Below, one piece after another: positions 8,401-16,003 of a stretch of 64,000 nt of DNA. Source of the stretch: Vibrio galatheae. Its GTDB lineage: Bacteria; Pseudomonadota; Gammaproteobacteria; Enterobacterales; Vibrionaceae. Position numbers and translations under genes: made by a program. How positions within the stretch are numbered: the first letter of the stretch is position 1; the number at the start of each line of letters is the position of its first letter. The stretch is taken from the NCBI RefSeq assembly GCF_000967545.1, contig NZ_JXXV01000012.1:1-64000 (forward strand), read 5' to 3'. The notes below the pieces were generated by a model, which made no database searches, was not told the origin of the DNA, and saw only the letters and a program-made list of their open reading frames with translations.

Positions 8401-9537
8401 TTAACTGTCAAATAAGTAAAGGTATTCGCCGTAACCCGCTTTTTCCATTTCTGAAACCGGGATAAACTTCATCGCGGCTGAGTTCATACAGTAGCGCAGC
8501 CCAGTTGGTGCCGGTCCATCTTTAAACACATGGCCCAAATGAGAATCGGCAAAGCGACTTCTCACTTCGGTTCTTGGGTACACTAAGTAATAGTCAGTTT
8601 TGGTGACGATGTAGCCTTCATTAATCGGCTTGGTGAAACTTGGCCAGCCAGTTCCTGACTTGTATTTATCGGTCGATGAAAATAGCGGCTCACCTGACAC
8701 AATGTCGACATAAATACCGGCTTGTTTGTTGTCCCAATACTCATTGTTAAAGGCTCTTTCAGTCCCTTCTTCTTGAGTGACGTAGAACTGCATTTTGGTC
8801 AATGATGCTTTAATTTTTTCGTCTGACGGTTTGCTGTATGCCTTAATGTTGGAAAGGGCTTTTTTTTCATCAATCATCTGGCGTAGCGTAATCGGATTGT
8901 CTTGACGATCCTCGCCAAATATTTGGTCTAAATATTGGTCACGACCAGATGCGTAACGGTAGTAGTTATAACGAACTTTGTTACGCTTGTAATAGTCTTG
9001 GTGATAATCCTCTGCAGGCCAAAATTTTTCGAATTTGATTAATTGTGTTTTAAGCGGTTTGTTAAAAATGCCCAGTTGATCAATTTCTGCCATAAACTGC
9101 TCCGCGATGCGCTTCTGCTCGTCATTATGATAAAAAATGGCGGGCCGGTATTGAGGGCCGCGATCGACAAATGAGCCTTTATCATCAGTTGGATCCATAT
9201 GGCGAAAGAGTTGGTCGAGCACTTGTTCGTAACTGACCGCGCTTGGGTCGTATTTTACCTCGATCACTTCAATATGACCTGACTTGCCTGAAGAGACCTG
9301 TTTATAGGTTGGGTTATCTAAATCGCCACCAGAATAGCCAGATACGACATCAATTACCCCTGGTAATTTCTCAAGGTCAGACTCAGTGCACCAGAAGCAG
9401 CCTCCTGCCAATGTTGCAATTTCATATCCTGATGACGCTGTGGCTTTTGGCATGTCACTCTCTGCCGTCCCCATAAAAGAGGCTAGGGCGGCAACGGCCG
9501 CAAGAGCAGATAGGACAAACTTAAACTTCGCTTTCAT
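8401..9537 (-). CDS. msrAB: Exported bifunctional methionine sulfoxide reductase MsrA-MsrB
   Basis: The fused enzyme reduces both epimers of methionine sulfoxide in exported proteins. From the ATG at 9537 it is 378 residues: a signal peptide at 1-25 ([20 protein letters not shown]), an MsrA domain with GCFWC at 46-50 (catalytic C47), and an MsrB domain with SGTGWPSF and the catalytic RYCMNSA (C350). The open frame runs ten codons further up, but GAGG before 9537 and the signal peptide support the shorter form. Only three cysteines follow the signal peptide (C47, C50, C350), so dedicated recycling cysteines and the MsrB zinc CxxC pairs are absent. Reduction may rely on C50 or an external periplasmic thiol donor. 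Confidence 0.93.
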   Translation of the reverse strand: MKAKFKFVLSALAAVAALASFMGTAESDMPKATASSGYEIATLAGGCFWCTESDLEKLPGVIDVVSGYSGGDLDNPTYKQVSSGKSGHIEVIEVKYDPSAVSYEQVLDQLFRHMDPTDDKGSFVDRGPQYRPAIFYHNDEQKRIAEQFMAEIDQLGIFNKPLKTQLIKFEKFWPAEDYHQDYYKRNKVRYNYYRYASGRDQYLDQIFGEDRQDNPITLRQMIDEKKALSNIKAYSKPSDEKIKASLTKMQFYVTQEEGTERAFNNEYWDNKQAGIYVDIVSGEPLFSSTDKYKSGTGWPSFTKPINEGYIVTKTDYYLVYPRTEVRSRFADSHLGHVFKDGPAPTGLRYCMNSAAMKFIPVSEMEKAGYGEYLYLFDS

Positions 9538-9642
9538 ATCGACCTCATCGATTGTTTTCGTTATCACCTAATATGAACGGAATAAGCGAGAAAAAATTGC
9601 GTTGTTTAGTCACTTTTATCGTTAATCTAGCTGGAAAGATCA

Positions 9643-9671
9643 AAAAAGACGCCGAGTATTGGCGTCTTTTA
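9643..9671 (-). terminator. Intrinsic terminator after tyrP
   Basis: The stem AAAAGACGCC/GGCGTCTTTT with a seven-base loop is followed on the minus strand by a run of T. It lies 20 bases after the tyrP stop. Confidence 0.8.
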
Positions 9672-9690
9672 AGCACATGTAAGGTGCTAT

Positions 9691-10893
9691 TTAGCCGAGC
9701 GCGGGCAGAATCCCTGCGGTAATCAGAATTTGCGCAGCAATGATAAGTACGCCAACGCTACTTCCAGCGATTAAACCGATATTTCCGCCAACAACTTGAT
9801 AGTGCTCGCTACTTGATTGAGCACGAGCCTTTTTAACCATCAATATAGGCAAGAATATTGCCAAAATAACCAAAGCGATTGCGGCGTAGCCCAGTGCCAT
9901 AATAAAGCCCTGCGGGTAAAACAGCGCAAATCCCATTGGAGGAAGGAAGGTAACAACACCAACGAGCAAACGCGAATGATCTTGTGCTTGCTTTTTGAGC
10001 GTATCACCAAGGAATTCGAACAGGCCAAGACTCACACCAAGAAAAGAGGTGAGTAGTGCCAAATCGGCAAAAATACCTATAGCTTGAGCCAAACTAGCGG
10101 CGTCTACTGTCGTCGCCAATGTTGAAATCAGAGCGCTTAGTCCTTGGTTTTCAAGTAGAACGGTTTGGTTGACGACACCGAGAGTGACTAACTGCCAAAA
10201 AACGTAAATGATTAAAGGTATAGCTGAACCAATTAATATGGCTTTGCGCAATGAAGGTGTGTGGCCATCTAGGTAATTGACCACGGCCGGAATACTACCG
10301 TGAAAGCCAAAAGAAGTGAAAATTACTGGGATTGCTGCGATCACAAGTCCGTGTTCAACGGGCATACTGAGTAGGTAAGACTCGGTTACATTCGGTGCCA
10401 AGAAGGTTAACACCATCGCCATTGCAAGGATTTTAACCATAAATAGAACTCGGTTGACCTTATCAACCGTTGCTGTTCCTATGGTTACGACCGCTGCCAC
10501 CACGAGAGTAAATATTATTGTCGCCGTCGTGTTAGAAACGTCAACATGCGTAAAACTAGCGATGCGTTCTGCAAATTGAGCCCCACCTCCGGCGATGTAA
10601 GCCGCGCAAAGCGCATAGAAAAGGAACATCATCGCAAAGCTGGCTACCCACTTACCTTGGGTGCCGAGAAACTGTTTCGCCAGCGTGTGTAAGGTGGCAT
10701 CTTTTTCAGCGTGTTGGTGAATCTCAATCATCAGCAAAGCCGTGTAGGCCATTAATCCCCATAAAGCAATCATAATCATGAGGGACGTAGAGAATCCGAT
10801 ACCTGCGGATGCGAGAGGAAGTGCGAGCATGCCAGCACCGATGGTGGTACCTGCGATGATCAAAGTACTACCGATTACCTTTGATGTGTTCAT
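9691..10893 (-). CDS. tyrP: Tyrosine-specific (aromatic amino acid) permease
   Basis: This 400-residue inner-membrane protein has about eleven hydrophobic segments. It starts with the hydroxy/aromatic amino acid permease signature IAGTTIGAGMLALPLASAG at residues 12-30, very close to TyrP and Mtr. Later blocks such as FTSFGFHGSIPAVVNYL also fit. It would import tyrosine, possibly other aromatic residues, with protons. It stands alone on its strand with a terminator after it, and TyrR-box-like sites lie 128-167 bases upstream of the start, which supports the TyrP assignment over Mtr. Substrate choice cannot be proven from sequence. Confidence 0.88.
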   Translation of the reverse strand: MNTSKVIGSTLIIAGTTIGAGMLALPLASAGIGFSTSLMIMIALWGLMAYTALLMIEIHQHAEKDATLHTLAKQFLGTQGKWVASFAMMFLFYALCAAYIAGGGAQFAERIASFTHVDVSNTTATIIFTLVVAAVVTIGTATVDKVNRVLFMVKILAMAMVLTFLAPNVTESYLLSMPVEHGLVIAAIPVIFTSFGFHGSIPAVVNYLDGHTPSLRKAILIGSAIPLIIYVFWQLVTLGVVNQTVLLENQGLSALISTLATTVDAASLAQAIGIFADLALLTSFLGVSLGLFEFLGDTLKKQAQDHSRLLVGVVTFLPPMGFALFYPQGFIMALGYAAIALVILAIFLPILMVKKARAQSSSEHYQVVGGNIGLIAGSSVGVLIIAAQILITAGILPALG

Positions 10894-11239
10894 TGTATAA
10901 TTATCTTTACGAATTAAATGGGATTGATTGGTTAAATAGGCTGAAAACTAGAAGGTAATTAGCCTTTATCACTAGTTGTGTGCTGATTTTGCAAAATATA
11001 CATGGCGACATCAAGCTTTTTGTACATCTAAATTACCGGCGTTGTAAATTAAACGTTACACCAATGGCGTAAGCAGCGACGAAAACGATTACTTGGGATG
11101 GAATTCAAATCACAATGAGAATTTTCTTTGCCCTTTCAAAAAACTGTCATATAAGTGCTTTAAAAAGGAACAATAGACCGCATATTCAAGTAAGAACTTG
11201 GATAGAGTTCTATAAAGTGTTTTTATAAAGGAGGTCAGC
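10894..11239. other. Intergenic region between tyrP and the 39-residue ORF
   Basis: This 346-base AT-rich gap has no gene I can support. It holds the TyrR-box-like sites listed below, a perfect 12-bp palindrome ATTTTGCAAAAT at 10986-10997, and the promoter region of the small ORF that begins at 11240. Confidence 0.65.
11021..11060. promoter_or_regulatory. TyrR-box-like pair upstream of tyrP
   Basis: The box at 11043-11060 reads TGTAAA, six bases, GTTACA, which is eleven of twelve to the TyrR consensus TGTAAA-N6-TTTACA. A weaker match, TGTACA, six bases, TTACCG, begins 22 bases away at 11021. A strong box next to a weak one at about this spacing is the known arrangement at E. coli tyrP. Activity here is inferred. 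Confidence 0.55.
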
Positions 11240-11359
11240 ATGAGTGACCAAACAATGAATGAAGAATGCCTTGAGCTATTAGATGCGATGGAGATTGGCT
11301 TTGAGCTCTCAGACTATGAGCAGTCAATTGAAGAATTCGCAGACGAAATTTTCAAATAA
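11240..11359 (+). CDS. 39-residue acidic small protein
   Basis: An ATG at 11240 opens a 39-codon frame ending in TAA. It has a near-perfect ribosome binding site, AAAGGAGGT, with five bases between it and the ATG, the strongest seen in this window. The product is strongly acidic (many D/E, with MNEECLELLDAMEIGFELSD and EEFADEIFK) and probably helical, with one cysteine at residue 10 and no membrane segment. I do not recognise a family. A hairpin follows at 11403. Expression is supported only by the ribosome binding site and composition. Confidence 0.72.
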   Translation: MSDQTMNEECLELLDAMEIGFELSDYEQSIEEFADEIFK

Positions 11360-11402
11360 TTATTCTTCGCTAATACATGGCTACCTAGGTGGCGACCAGA
11401 AA

Positions 11403-11430
11403 GAGCCAGTGCAATTGCGCTGGCTTTGTG
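11403..11430 (+). terminator. Hairpin after the small ORF
   Basis: AGCCAGTGCAA pairs with TTGCGCTGGCT except for one G-T wobble, followed by TTGTGCTT. The T run is poor, so it may be a weak terminator or a hairpin in the acpH leader, whose start is 38 bases downstream. Confidence 0.4.
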
Positions 11431-11467
11431 CTTCTATAAGGGAGTGTATTTTAACAAGGATAGGCGC

Positions 11468-12043
11468 TTGAACTATCTCGCTCACCTGCATATCGCTGAT
11501 CATTGCGATTCTAGTTTACTCGGCAATTTATTAGGTGACTTTGTCAAAGGTAACCCAGATACTCAGTTTCCCTCCTCAATTTCGCAAGGGATCAGGCTGC
11601 ACCGTTATGTTGACTCCTTCACCGATCACCACCCACAAGTCATCGAAGCAAAGCAGGTGTTTCCCAATGGAACGAGACGTTTCTCTGGAATAGCACTAGA
11701 CATGTTTTGGGACCACTGCCTCGCAAAACAGTGGCGCGAGTATCATTTGCACTCGCTGAATTGGTTTGTTGAACAGGCGAGAATCAAGGTCATAGAAGAT
11801 GGCGATGGTGAATTACCAGAGCGATTTCTTCGCGTTTCTTCCGCTATGTGGCAGGGTGGTTGGCTCGAATCTTACCAGCACTTGGACAATATTGAATTTG
11901 CACTGCAGAGAATGTCGCAGCGCTCACCAAGAATGGAACATTTGCAACACTGTTTTCCTTATATTGAGCGAAATTATGACCAATTGAGCGAGACATTTTC
12001 GTCCTTCTACCCAGATGTACTAACCGCCAGTAAAAGTTTTTGA
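11468..12043 (+). CDS. acpH: Acyl carrier protein phosphodiesterase
   Basis: AcpH removes the 4-phosphopantetheine group from acyl carrier protein, giving apo-ACP. The 191-residue protein aligns by eye with E. coli AcpH (193 residues): MNYLAHLHIA, SLLGNLLGDFVKGNP, GIRLHRYVDSFTDHHP and DMFWDHCLAKQW, which contain the H and D residues of this HD-like metal-dependent family. The start I chose is TTG at 11468, because it begins the conserved NYLAHLH and has AGGA seven bases before it. The open frame extends 14 codons further up but lacks family similarity there. The rhlE-like gene begins 35 bases after it. Confidence 0.9.
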   Translation: MNYLAHLHIADHCDSSLLGNLLGDFVKGNPDTQFPSSISQGIRLHRYVDSFTDHHPQVIEAKQVFPNGTRRFSGIALDMFWDHCLAKQWREYHLHSLNWFVEQARIKVIEDGDGELPERFLRVSSAMWQGGWLESYQHLDNIEFALQRMSQRSPRMEHLQHCFPYIERNYDQLSETFSSFYPDVLTASKSF

Positions 12044-12078
12044 TAGAATCTTTCGCCTTGCAATTACAGGTTATCCGT

Positions 12079-13338
12079 ATGTCGACACAATTTGAATCAC
12101 TTGGGCTTTGTTCCGCCCTTACCTCAATCACTGAAAATTTGGGCTTTAGTCAAGCGACAGAAATTCAAGCTCAAGCTATTCCGCATGTGCTGGCAGGTAA
12201 AGATGTTCTCGCGGGTGCTCAAACGGGGACTGGAAAAACGGCTGCCTTCGGTTTACCCATTCTGCATAAATTGCTTCAAGCAGAATCGGCGCGCGATCCT
12301 CAAAGTAATGACGTGCTAGCACTTGTGTTAGTTCCGACGCGTGAGTTAGCTCAGCAAGTGTTCGATAACCTAACCCTGTATGCTCAGGATACTCAAATCA
12401 AAATCGTCGCGGCTTACGGTGGCACGAGTATGAACGTGCAAACGCGCAATCTTGACCAAGGGTGCGATGTTTTAATCGCTACACCGGGTCGTTTACTTGA
12501 TCATATGTTCTGTAAAAACATCAGTTTGCTGAAAACACAGTATCTTGTGCTCGATGAAGCCGACCGCATGCTAGACATGGGCTTTATGCCCGACATCAAA
12601 CGGATTCTGAAGCGTTGCAATGAAGCGCGCCAAACCTTGTTTTTCTCCGCGACGTTCGATAAGCGCATTAAAACCATCGCGCACAACATGCTTAATGAGC
12701 CAGTAGAAGTGCAAGTTACGCCTTCAAACAGCACTGCGGATACCGTTAAACAGATGGTCTATCCGGTGGATAAAAAGCGCAAAGCAGAGTTACTTGCTTA
12801 TTTGATTGGTTCAAGAAACTGGCAGCAAGTACTGGTGTTTACCAAAACCAAACAGGGTAGTGATGCGTTGGCAAAAGAGCTTAAGCTTGATGGCATCAAA
12901 GCAGCTTCGATTAATGGTGACAAGAGCCAGGGTGCGCGCCAAAAAGCGTTAGATGACTTTAAATCCGGTCAAGTTCGTGCGCTAATTGCCACGGATGTCG
13001 CGGCTCGCGGCTTAGATATCCAACAACTAGAGCAAGTTGTGAATTTTGATATGCCCTACAAAGCAGAAGATTATGTGCATCGAATTGGTCGAACGGGCCG
13101 CGCAGGCAAGGAAGGGTTTGCAGTTTCATTAATGAGTCGCGATGAAGAGTACTTGCTGGAAGCGATTGAGAGACTGCTCGACAACAAATTACCTCAAGAG
13201 TGGCTTGAAGGATTCGAACCTAGCTTAATTGATGACACCGCGCCTGAAAATTCGTCACGTAAACGAGGGCGCAATGCAGATAAGCGTAAAATGAAAGCAA
13301 AACTTAAAATTCACGCCAATCGTGGTAAGAAGAAATAG
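12079..13338 (+). CDS. rhlE: DEAD-box RNA helicase, RhlE-like
   Basis: The 419-residue cytoplasmic helicase has the Q motif at about residues 25-35 (ATEIQAQAIP), Walker A GAQTGTGKT, PTRELAQQV, VLDEADRMLDMGF, SAT, and HRIGRTGRAG. A lysine/arginine-rich C-terminal tail follows (RKRGRNADKRKMKAK). The Q-motif region and overall length are closest to RhlE among the DEAD-box families I know. The ATG at 12079 is preferred over the longer frame from 12040, since it starts MSTQFESLGL as in relatives. It follows acpH closely and could share its transcript. The exact subfamily is less sure than the helicase call. Confidence 0.85.
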   Translation: MSTQFESLGLCSALTSITENLGFSQATEIQAQAIPHVLAGKDVLAGAQTGTGKTAAFGLPILHKLLQAESARDPQSNDVLALVLVPTRELAQQVFDNLTLYAQDTQIKIVAAYGGTSMNVQTRNLDQGCDVLIATPGRLLDHMFCKNISLLKTQYLVLDEADRMLDMGFMPDIKRILKRCNEARQTLFFSATFDKRIKTIAHNMLNEPVEVQVTPSNSTADTVKQMVYPVDKKRKAELLAYLIGSRNWQQVLVFTKTKQGSDALAKELKLDGIKAASINGDKSQGARQKALDDFKSGQVRALIATDVAARGLDIQQLEQVVNFDMPYKAEDYVHRIGRTGRAGKEGFAVSLMSRDEEYLLEAIERLLDNKLPQEWLEGFEPSLIDDTAPENSSRKRGRNADKRKMKAKLKIHANRGKKK

Positions 13339-13376
13339 AAAAAGGCTCATGTTGTGACAAACATGAGCTTTTTCTT
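13339..13376 (+). terminator. Intrinsic terminator after the rhlE-like gene
   Basis: GGCTCATGTT and AACATGAGC form a stem around a short loop, followed by TTTTTC, directly after the stop codon. Confidence 0.8.
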
Positions 13377-13402
13377 TTACGGCAAATGATTAAGGATATG
13401 GA

Positions 13403-13909
13403 ATGAAGCTGTCACTCATTGCATTAAAGGACGCAGACACATTGCTTGCCTTTGAAATTGACAATCAGCACTGGTTCGAGCAATTCATACCTCCGCGTGA
13501 GAAGGAGTTCTACTCTCAAGAGGGAGTGACTCAGCACATTCGTGAATTTTTGCTCGACTACCAGTGTAATGAAATGATCCCGCTACTCATTAAAACTTTA
13601 GAAGGTGAGATTGTTGGCCGAATCAATGTCACCAATATAAATAGCGTCAAACGCAGCGCTCATTTGGGCTACAGGATAGGACAAGATTTTACTAATCAAG
13701 GCGTTGCTAAATGGGCGGTGGCGGAAGTTACGAAGATTATCAAAGCGCGTGGTGTTAAACGGCTATTTGCCTACGCTGCGACAAGCAACCCAGCTTCGCA
13801 GCGAGTATTGACTCAAACCGGTTTCTGCCAAGGGAAAGTAGTAAAGGATTATACCGAATTACATGGCAAATCGATTGACTGTGTTGAATATCGCTTGAAT
13901 ATTGATTAG
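13403..13909 (+). CDS. GNAT acetyltransferase, RimJ/RimL type
   Basis: The 168-residue protein has the GNAT fold pattern: a beta strand IVGRINVTNI, the ribosomal-type block AHLGYRIGQDFTNQGVAKWAV in the acetyl-CoA loop position (about residues 92-112), and the C-terminal NPASQRVLTQTGFCQGKV. These features match the RimJ/RimL family that acetylates ribosomal protein N-termini, but many relatives act on other amines, so the substrate is unknown. The ATG at 13403 follows AAGGATATGG. It is flanked by terminators and stands alone. Confidence 0.85.
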   Translation: MKLSLIALKDADTLLAFEIDNQHWFEQFIPPREKEFYSQEGVTQHIREFLLDYQCNEMIPLLIKTLEGEIVGRINVTNINSVKRSAHLGYRIGQDFTNQGVAKWAVAEVTKIIKARGVKRLFAYAATSNPASQRVLTQTGFCQGKVVKDYTELHGKSIDCVEYRLNID

Positions 13910-13923
13910 ACAAATTTAGTGAA

Positions 13924-13957
13924 TAAAAAAACGGAAGCAAGTGCTTCCGTTTTTTTA
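13924..13957. terminator. Bidirectional terminator between convergent genes
   Basis: AAAAAACGGAAGCA and TGCTTCCGTTTTTTT form a long stem around a short loop with A and T tracts on both sides. It serves the acetyltransferase gene and the convergent desaturase. Confidence 0.9.
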
Positions 13958-15085
13958 TTAGGCGTACTGAGCGACCATTGATTCCCAACTTCTTCGTTGG
14001 GCGGCGAGATCTTGCTTCATTTGCTGATAGCGCATTTTGAGCAGCGAATTCTCGTATTTTTTTGCCAGATCGTTTTTCTTGGCCTCAAGTACTTGTTTCT
14101 TAAGATCGTAGTAGTCTGCCAATTTCCCCATTAGGGCTTCGAACTCTTTGTTTAACGCCTCATTGAGCATAGACGCATTAGGTAACTGATCAATATTGCG
14201 CGATGCTGTACTCAGCGCTTGTTTCGCCTTAGCTTTTTCAATTTTGATTTTTGGTGTAACTCTCAGTTTCTTGGTAAGGCCAAGAAAAGAGCAAGATTTG
14301 ATCAGCCATTTGGTTGGATCGTATTGCCACCAGTAGATGCCATTTCGATAATCATTTTCAAAAATATGGTGATAGTTGTGGTATCCCTCACCAAACGTAA
14401 ACACGGCAAGTACAGCATTATCGCGCGCGGTATTTTTGTCTGTATAAGGCTGGCTTCCCCAAATATGTGCGAGAGAATTAATAAAGAAGGTAGAGTGGTG
14501 GCTCAGCACCAAACGTAATACACCAACAATAAGCAGCATGCCTATGATATCACCATGCAACAGGCCAATCGCGATTGGGATGCCAAAATTTGTTGCAAGC
14601 GCCAATGGCACATAATACTTGTGTTGCCACATAGCGATCTTGTCTTTGTGTAGATCGCGGCAGTTACTGTAGTCTGCATAGGTGTTGGCGTTGTATTCGC
14701 GCAGCATCCAGCCAATATGAGAGAACCAGAAACCACGCTTGGCGGAATAAGGGTCTTTGTCATTGTTGTCGACATGCTTATGGTGAATACGGTGATCTGA
14801 ACTCCAGTGAAGCGCGCTGTTTTGCAGTGCAAATGCACCACCTATTGCGAATAGAAAACGTAAAGACCAGTGAGCTTCGTAGGTTTTGTGTGACCAAAGA
14901 CGGTGATAACCAGCGGTAATTGAAAGGTTACAAAAAGAGAAGGCGACCAAAAACCAAATAAAGTGCTCCACACCATAGCCGTTGGTTATTCCGTACCAAG
15001 GAACAAGCAAGGCAGCAACAAGAAATGATGATAAAAAGATAAAGATATTTAACCAAATCAGAGGTGGTTTACTAGGGCCCGACAT
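13958..15085 (-). CDS. Membrane fatty acid desaturase (delta-9 acyl-CoA type) with helical C-terminal tail
   Basis: The 375-residue membrane protein is a di-iron desaturase that introduces double bonds into acyl chains. The three histidine clusters are HRLWSH (61-66), HRIHHKH (98-104) and HNYHH (236-240), the pattern of acyl-CoA/acyl-lipid delta-9 desaturases, with four hydrophobic segments between. After about residue 285 there is a lysine- and alanine-rich helical, coiled-coil-like tail of about 90 residues (NEALNKEFEALMGKLADYYD, LKKQVLEAKKNDLAKKY) that goes beyond the catalytic core. A FabR-like palindrome lies 43-60 bases upstream, in keeping with control by unsaturated fatty acid status. 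Confidence 0.92.
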   Translation of the reverse strand: MSGPSKPPLIWLNIFIFLSSFLVAALLVPWYGITNGYGVEHFIWFLVAFSFCNLSITAGYHRLWSHKTYEAHWSLRFLFAIGGAFALQNSALHWSSDHRIHHKHVDNNDKDPYSAKRGFWFSHIGWMLREYNANTYADYSNCRDLHKDKIAMWQHKYYVPLALATNFGIPIAIGLLHGDIIGMLLIVGVLRLVLSHHSTFFINSLAHIWGSQPYTDKNTARDNAVLAVFTFGEGYHNYHHIFENDYRNGIYWWQYDPTKWLIKSCSFLGLTKKLRVTPKIKIEKAKAKQALSTASRNIDQLPNASMLNEALNKEFEALMGKLADYYDLKKQVLEAKKNDLAKKYENSLLKMRYQQMKQDLAAQRRSWESMVAQYA

Positions 15086-15127
15086 GGTGAGTTTTCCTTT
15101 CAGCTAACAGTTGTGCGCTAGATTATC

Positions 15128-15145
15128 AGCGTACACGTGTAAGTC
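15128..15145. promoter_or_regulatory. FabR-like palindrome upstream of the desaturase
   Basis: AGCGTACA, CG, TGTAAGTC is an imperfect inverted repeat. Its left half matches the half-site I recall for FabR, the repressor of unsaturated fatty acid genes in gammaproteobacteria. It lies 43-60 bases before the desaturase start. The match is from memory and by eye. Confidence 0.5.
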
Positions 15146-15344
15146 AAACGATATTGTCGAGTCTGACGGCTGACTCACGTCTTTTTGATCAATAATTTTG
15201 TAACTGAGTTTGTATAACCGGCATTTGCCCGAAAATGTTTCACAATCTTGCTATTTTAACATTTAGAATGTTTGGCTTTTAGATGAATGTTTTATAGTAT
15301 GAAGCGGAAAATTAATCCTTACAGGAAGTAATAAGGAACTATAA

Positions 15345-15905
15345 ATGGAATTAAAAGTAGCTGAATATAGCGACTTTGAACGCATTGCAACCTTGCATGC
15401 TCAAAGCTGGAAGCAATTTTACCAAGGAATTTTAGGTAAAGACTATCTTGAGCACGAGGTGCTTGATGAACGGATGGCTATCTGGCAAACCCGCCTAATT
15501 AATCCCCCCTTTAACCAACATGTACTTCTAATAGAAGAAGGCGGTTTACTGTGTGGCTTTATTTGCGCATTCGGAAACCATGATTTTGAAAAAGGCACCA
15601 TTATTGACGCGCTTCATGTCGATTTGGCATACCGAGGCAAAGGATTGGGAGTGCAACTACTGGCTGAAATAGCAAAGTGGATCGAACAATACTTCCCTGA
15701 GAACGGCGTTTATCTTGAAGTTATGAAAGATAACAGACAAGCCGTTGAGTTCTATTCACACTTAGGTGGAGATTGTCACCTTGAACGCCTATGGAATGCG
15801 CCTTGTGGGAGTAAAGTACCAGAGCTAGTGTACACTTGGAATTCAGGTGCGGACTTAGCCCGTAGTTTGGAACCTTACACAAAGTTAGAGCTTGTAACCA
15901 GTTGA
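15345..15905 (+). CDS. GNAT acetyltransferase
   Basis: This 186-residue protein has a clear GNAT core: GLLCGFICAF, IDALHVDLAYRGKGLGVQLL (acetyl-CoA loop RGKGLG at about residues 101-106) and YLEVMKDNRQAVEFYSHLGG. Substrate unknown. The leader AGGAAGTAATAAGGAACTATAA before the ATG has AAGGA at a good distance. It is divergent from the desaturase and lies 98 bases before the RND efflux genes, without an obvious terminator between, so a link to the pump is possible but not shown. Confidence 0.85.
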   Translation: MELKVAEYSDFERIATLHAQSWKQFYQGILGKDYLEHEVLDERMAIWQTRLINPPFNQHVLLIEEGGLLCGFICAFGNHDFEKGTIIDALHVDLAYRGKGLGVQLLAEIAKWIEQYFPENGVYLEVMKDNRQAVEFYSHLGGDCHLERLWNAPCGSKVPELVYTWNSGADLARSLEPYTKLELVTS

Positions 15906-16003
15906 AACAATTAACCTTGTTTTACTGATATTTCTCGGACATTGATTTATGGACCGTTGGGTAGAGTTAGCCTGCCCATTTTTCTTTATCTAACGGTCTG
16001 TTC

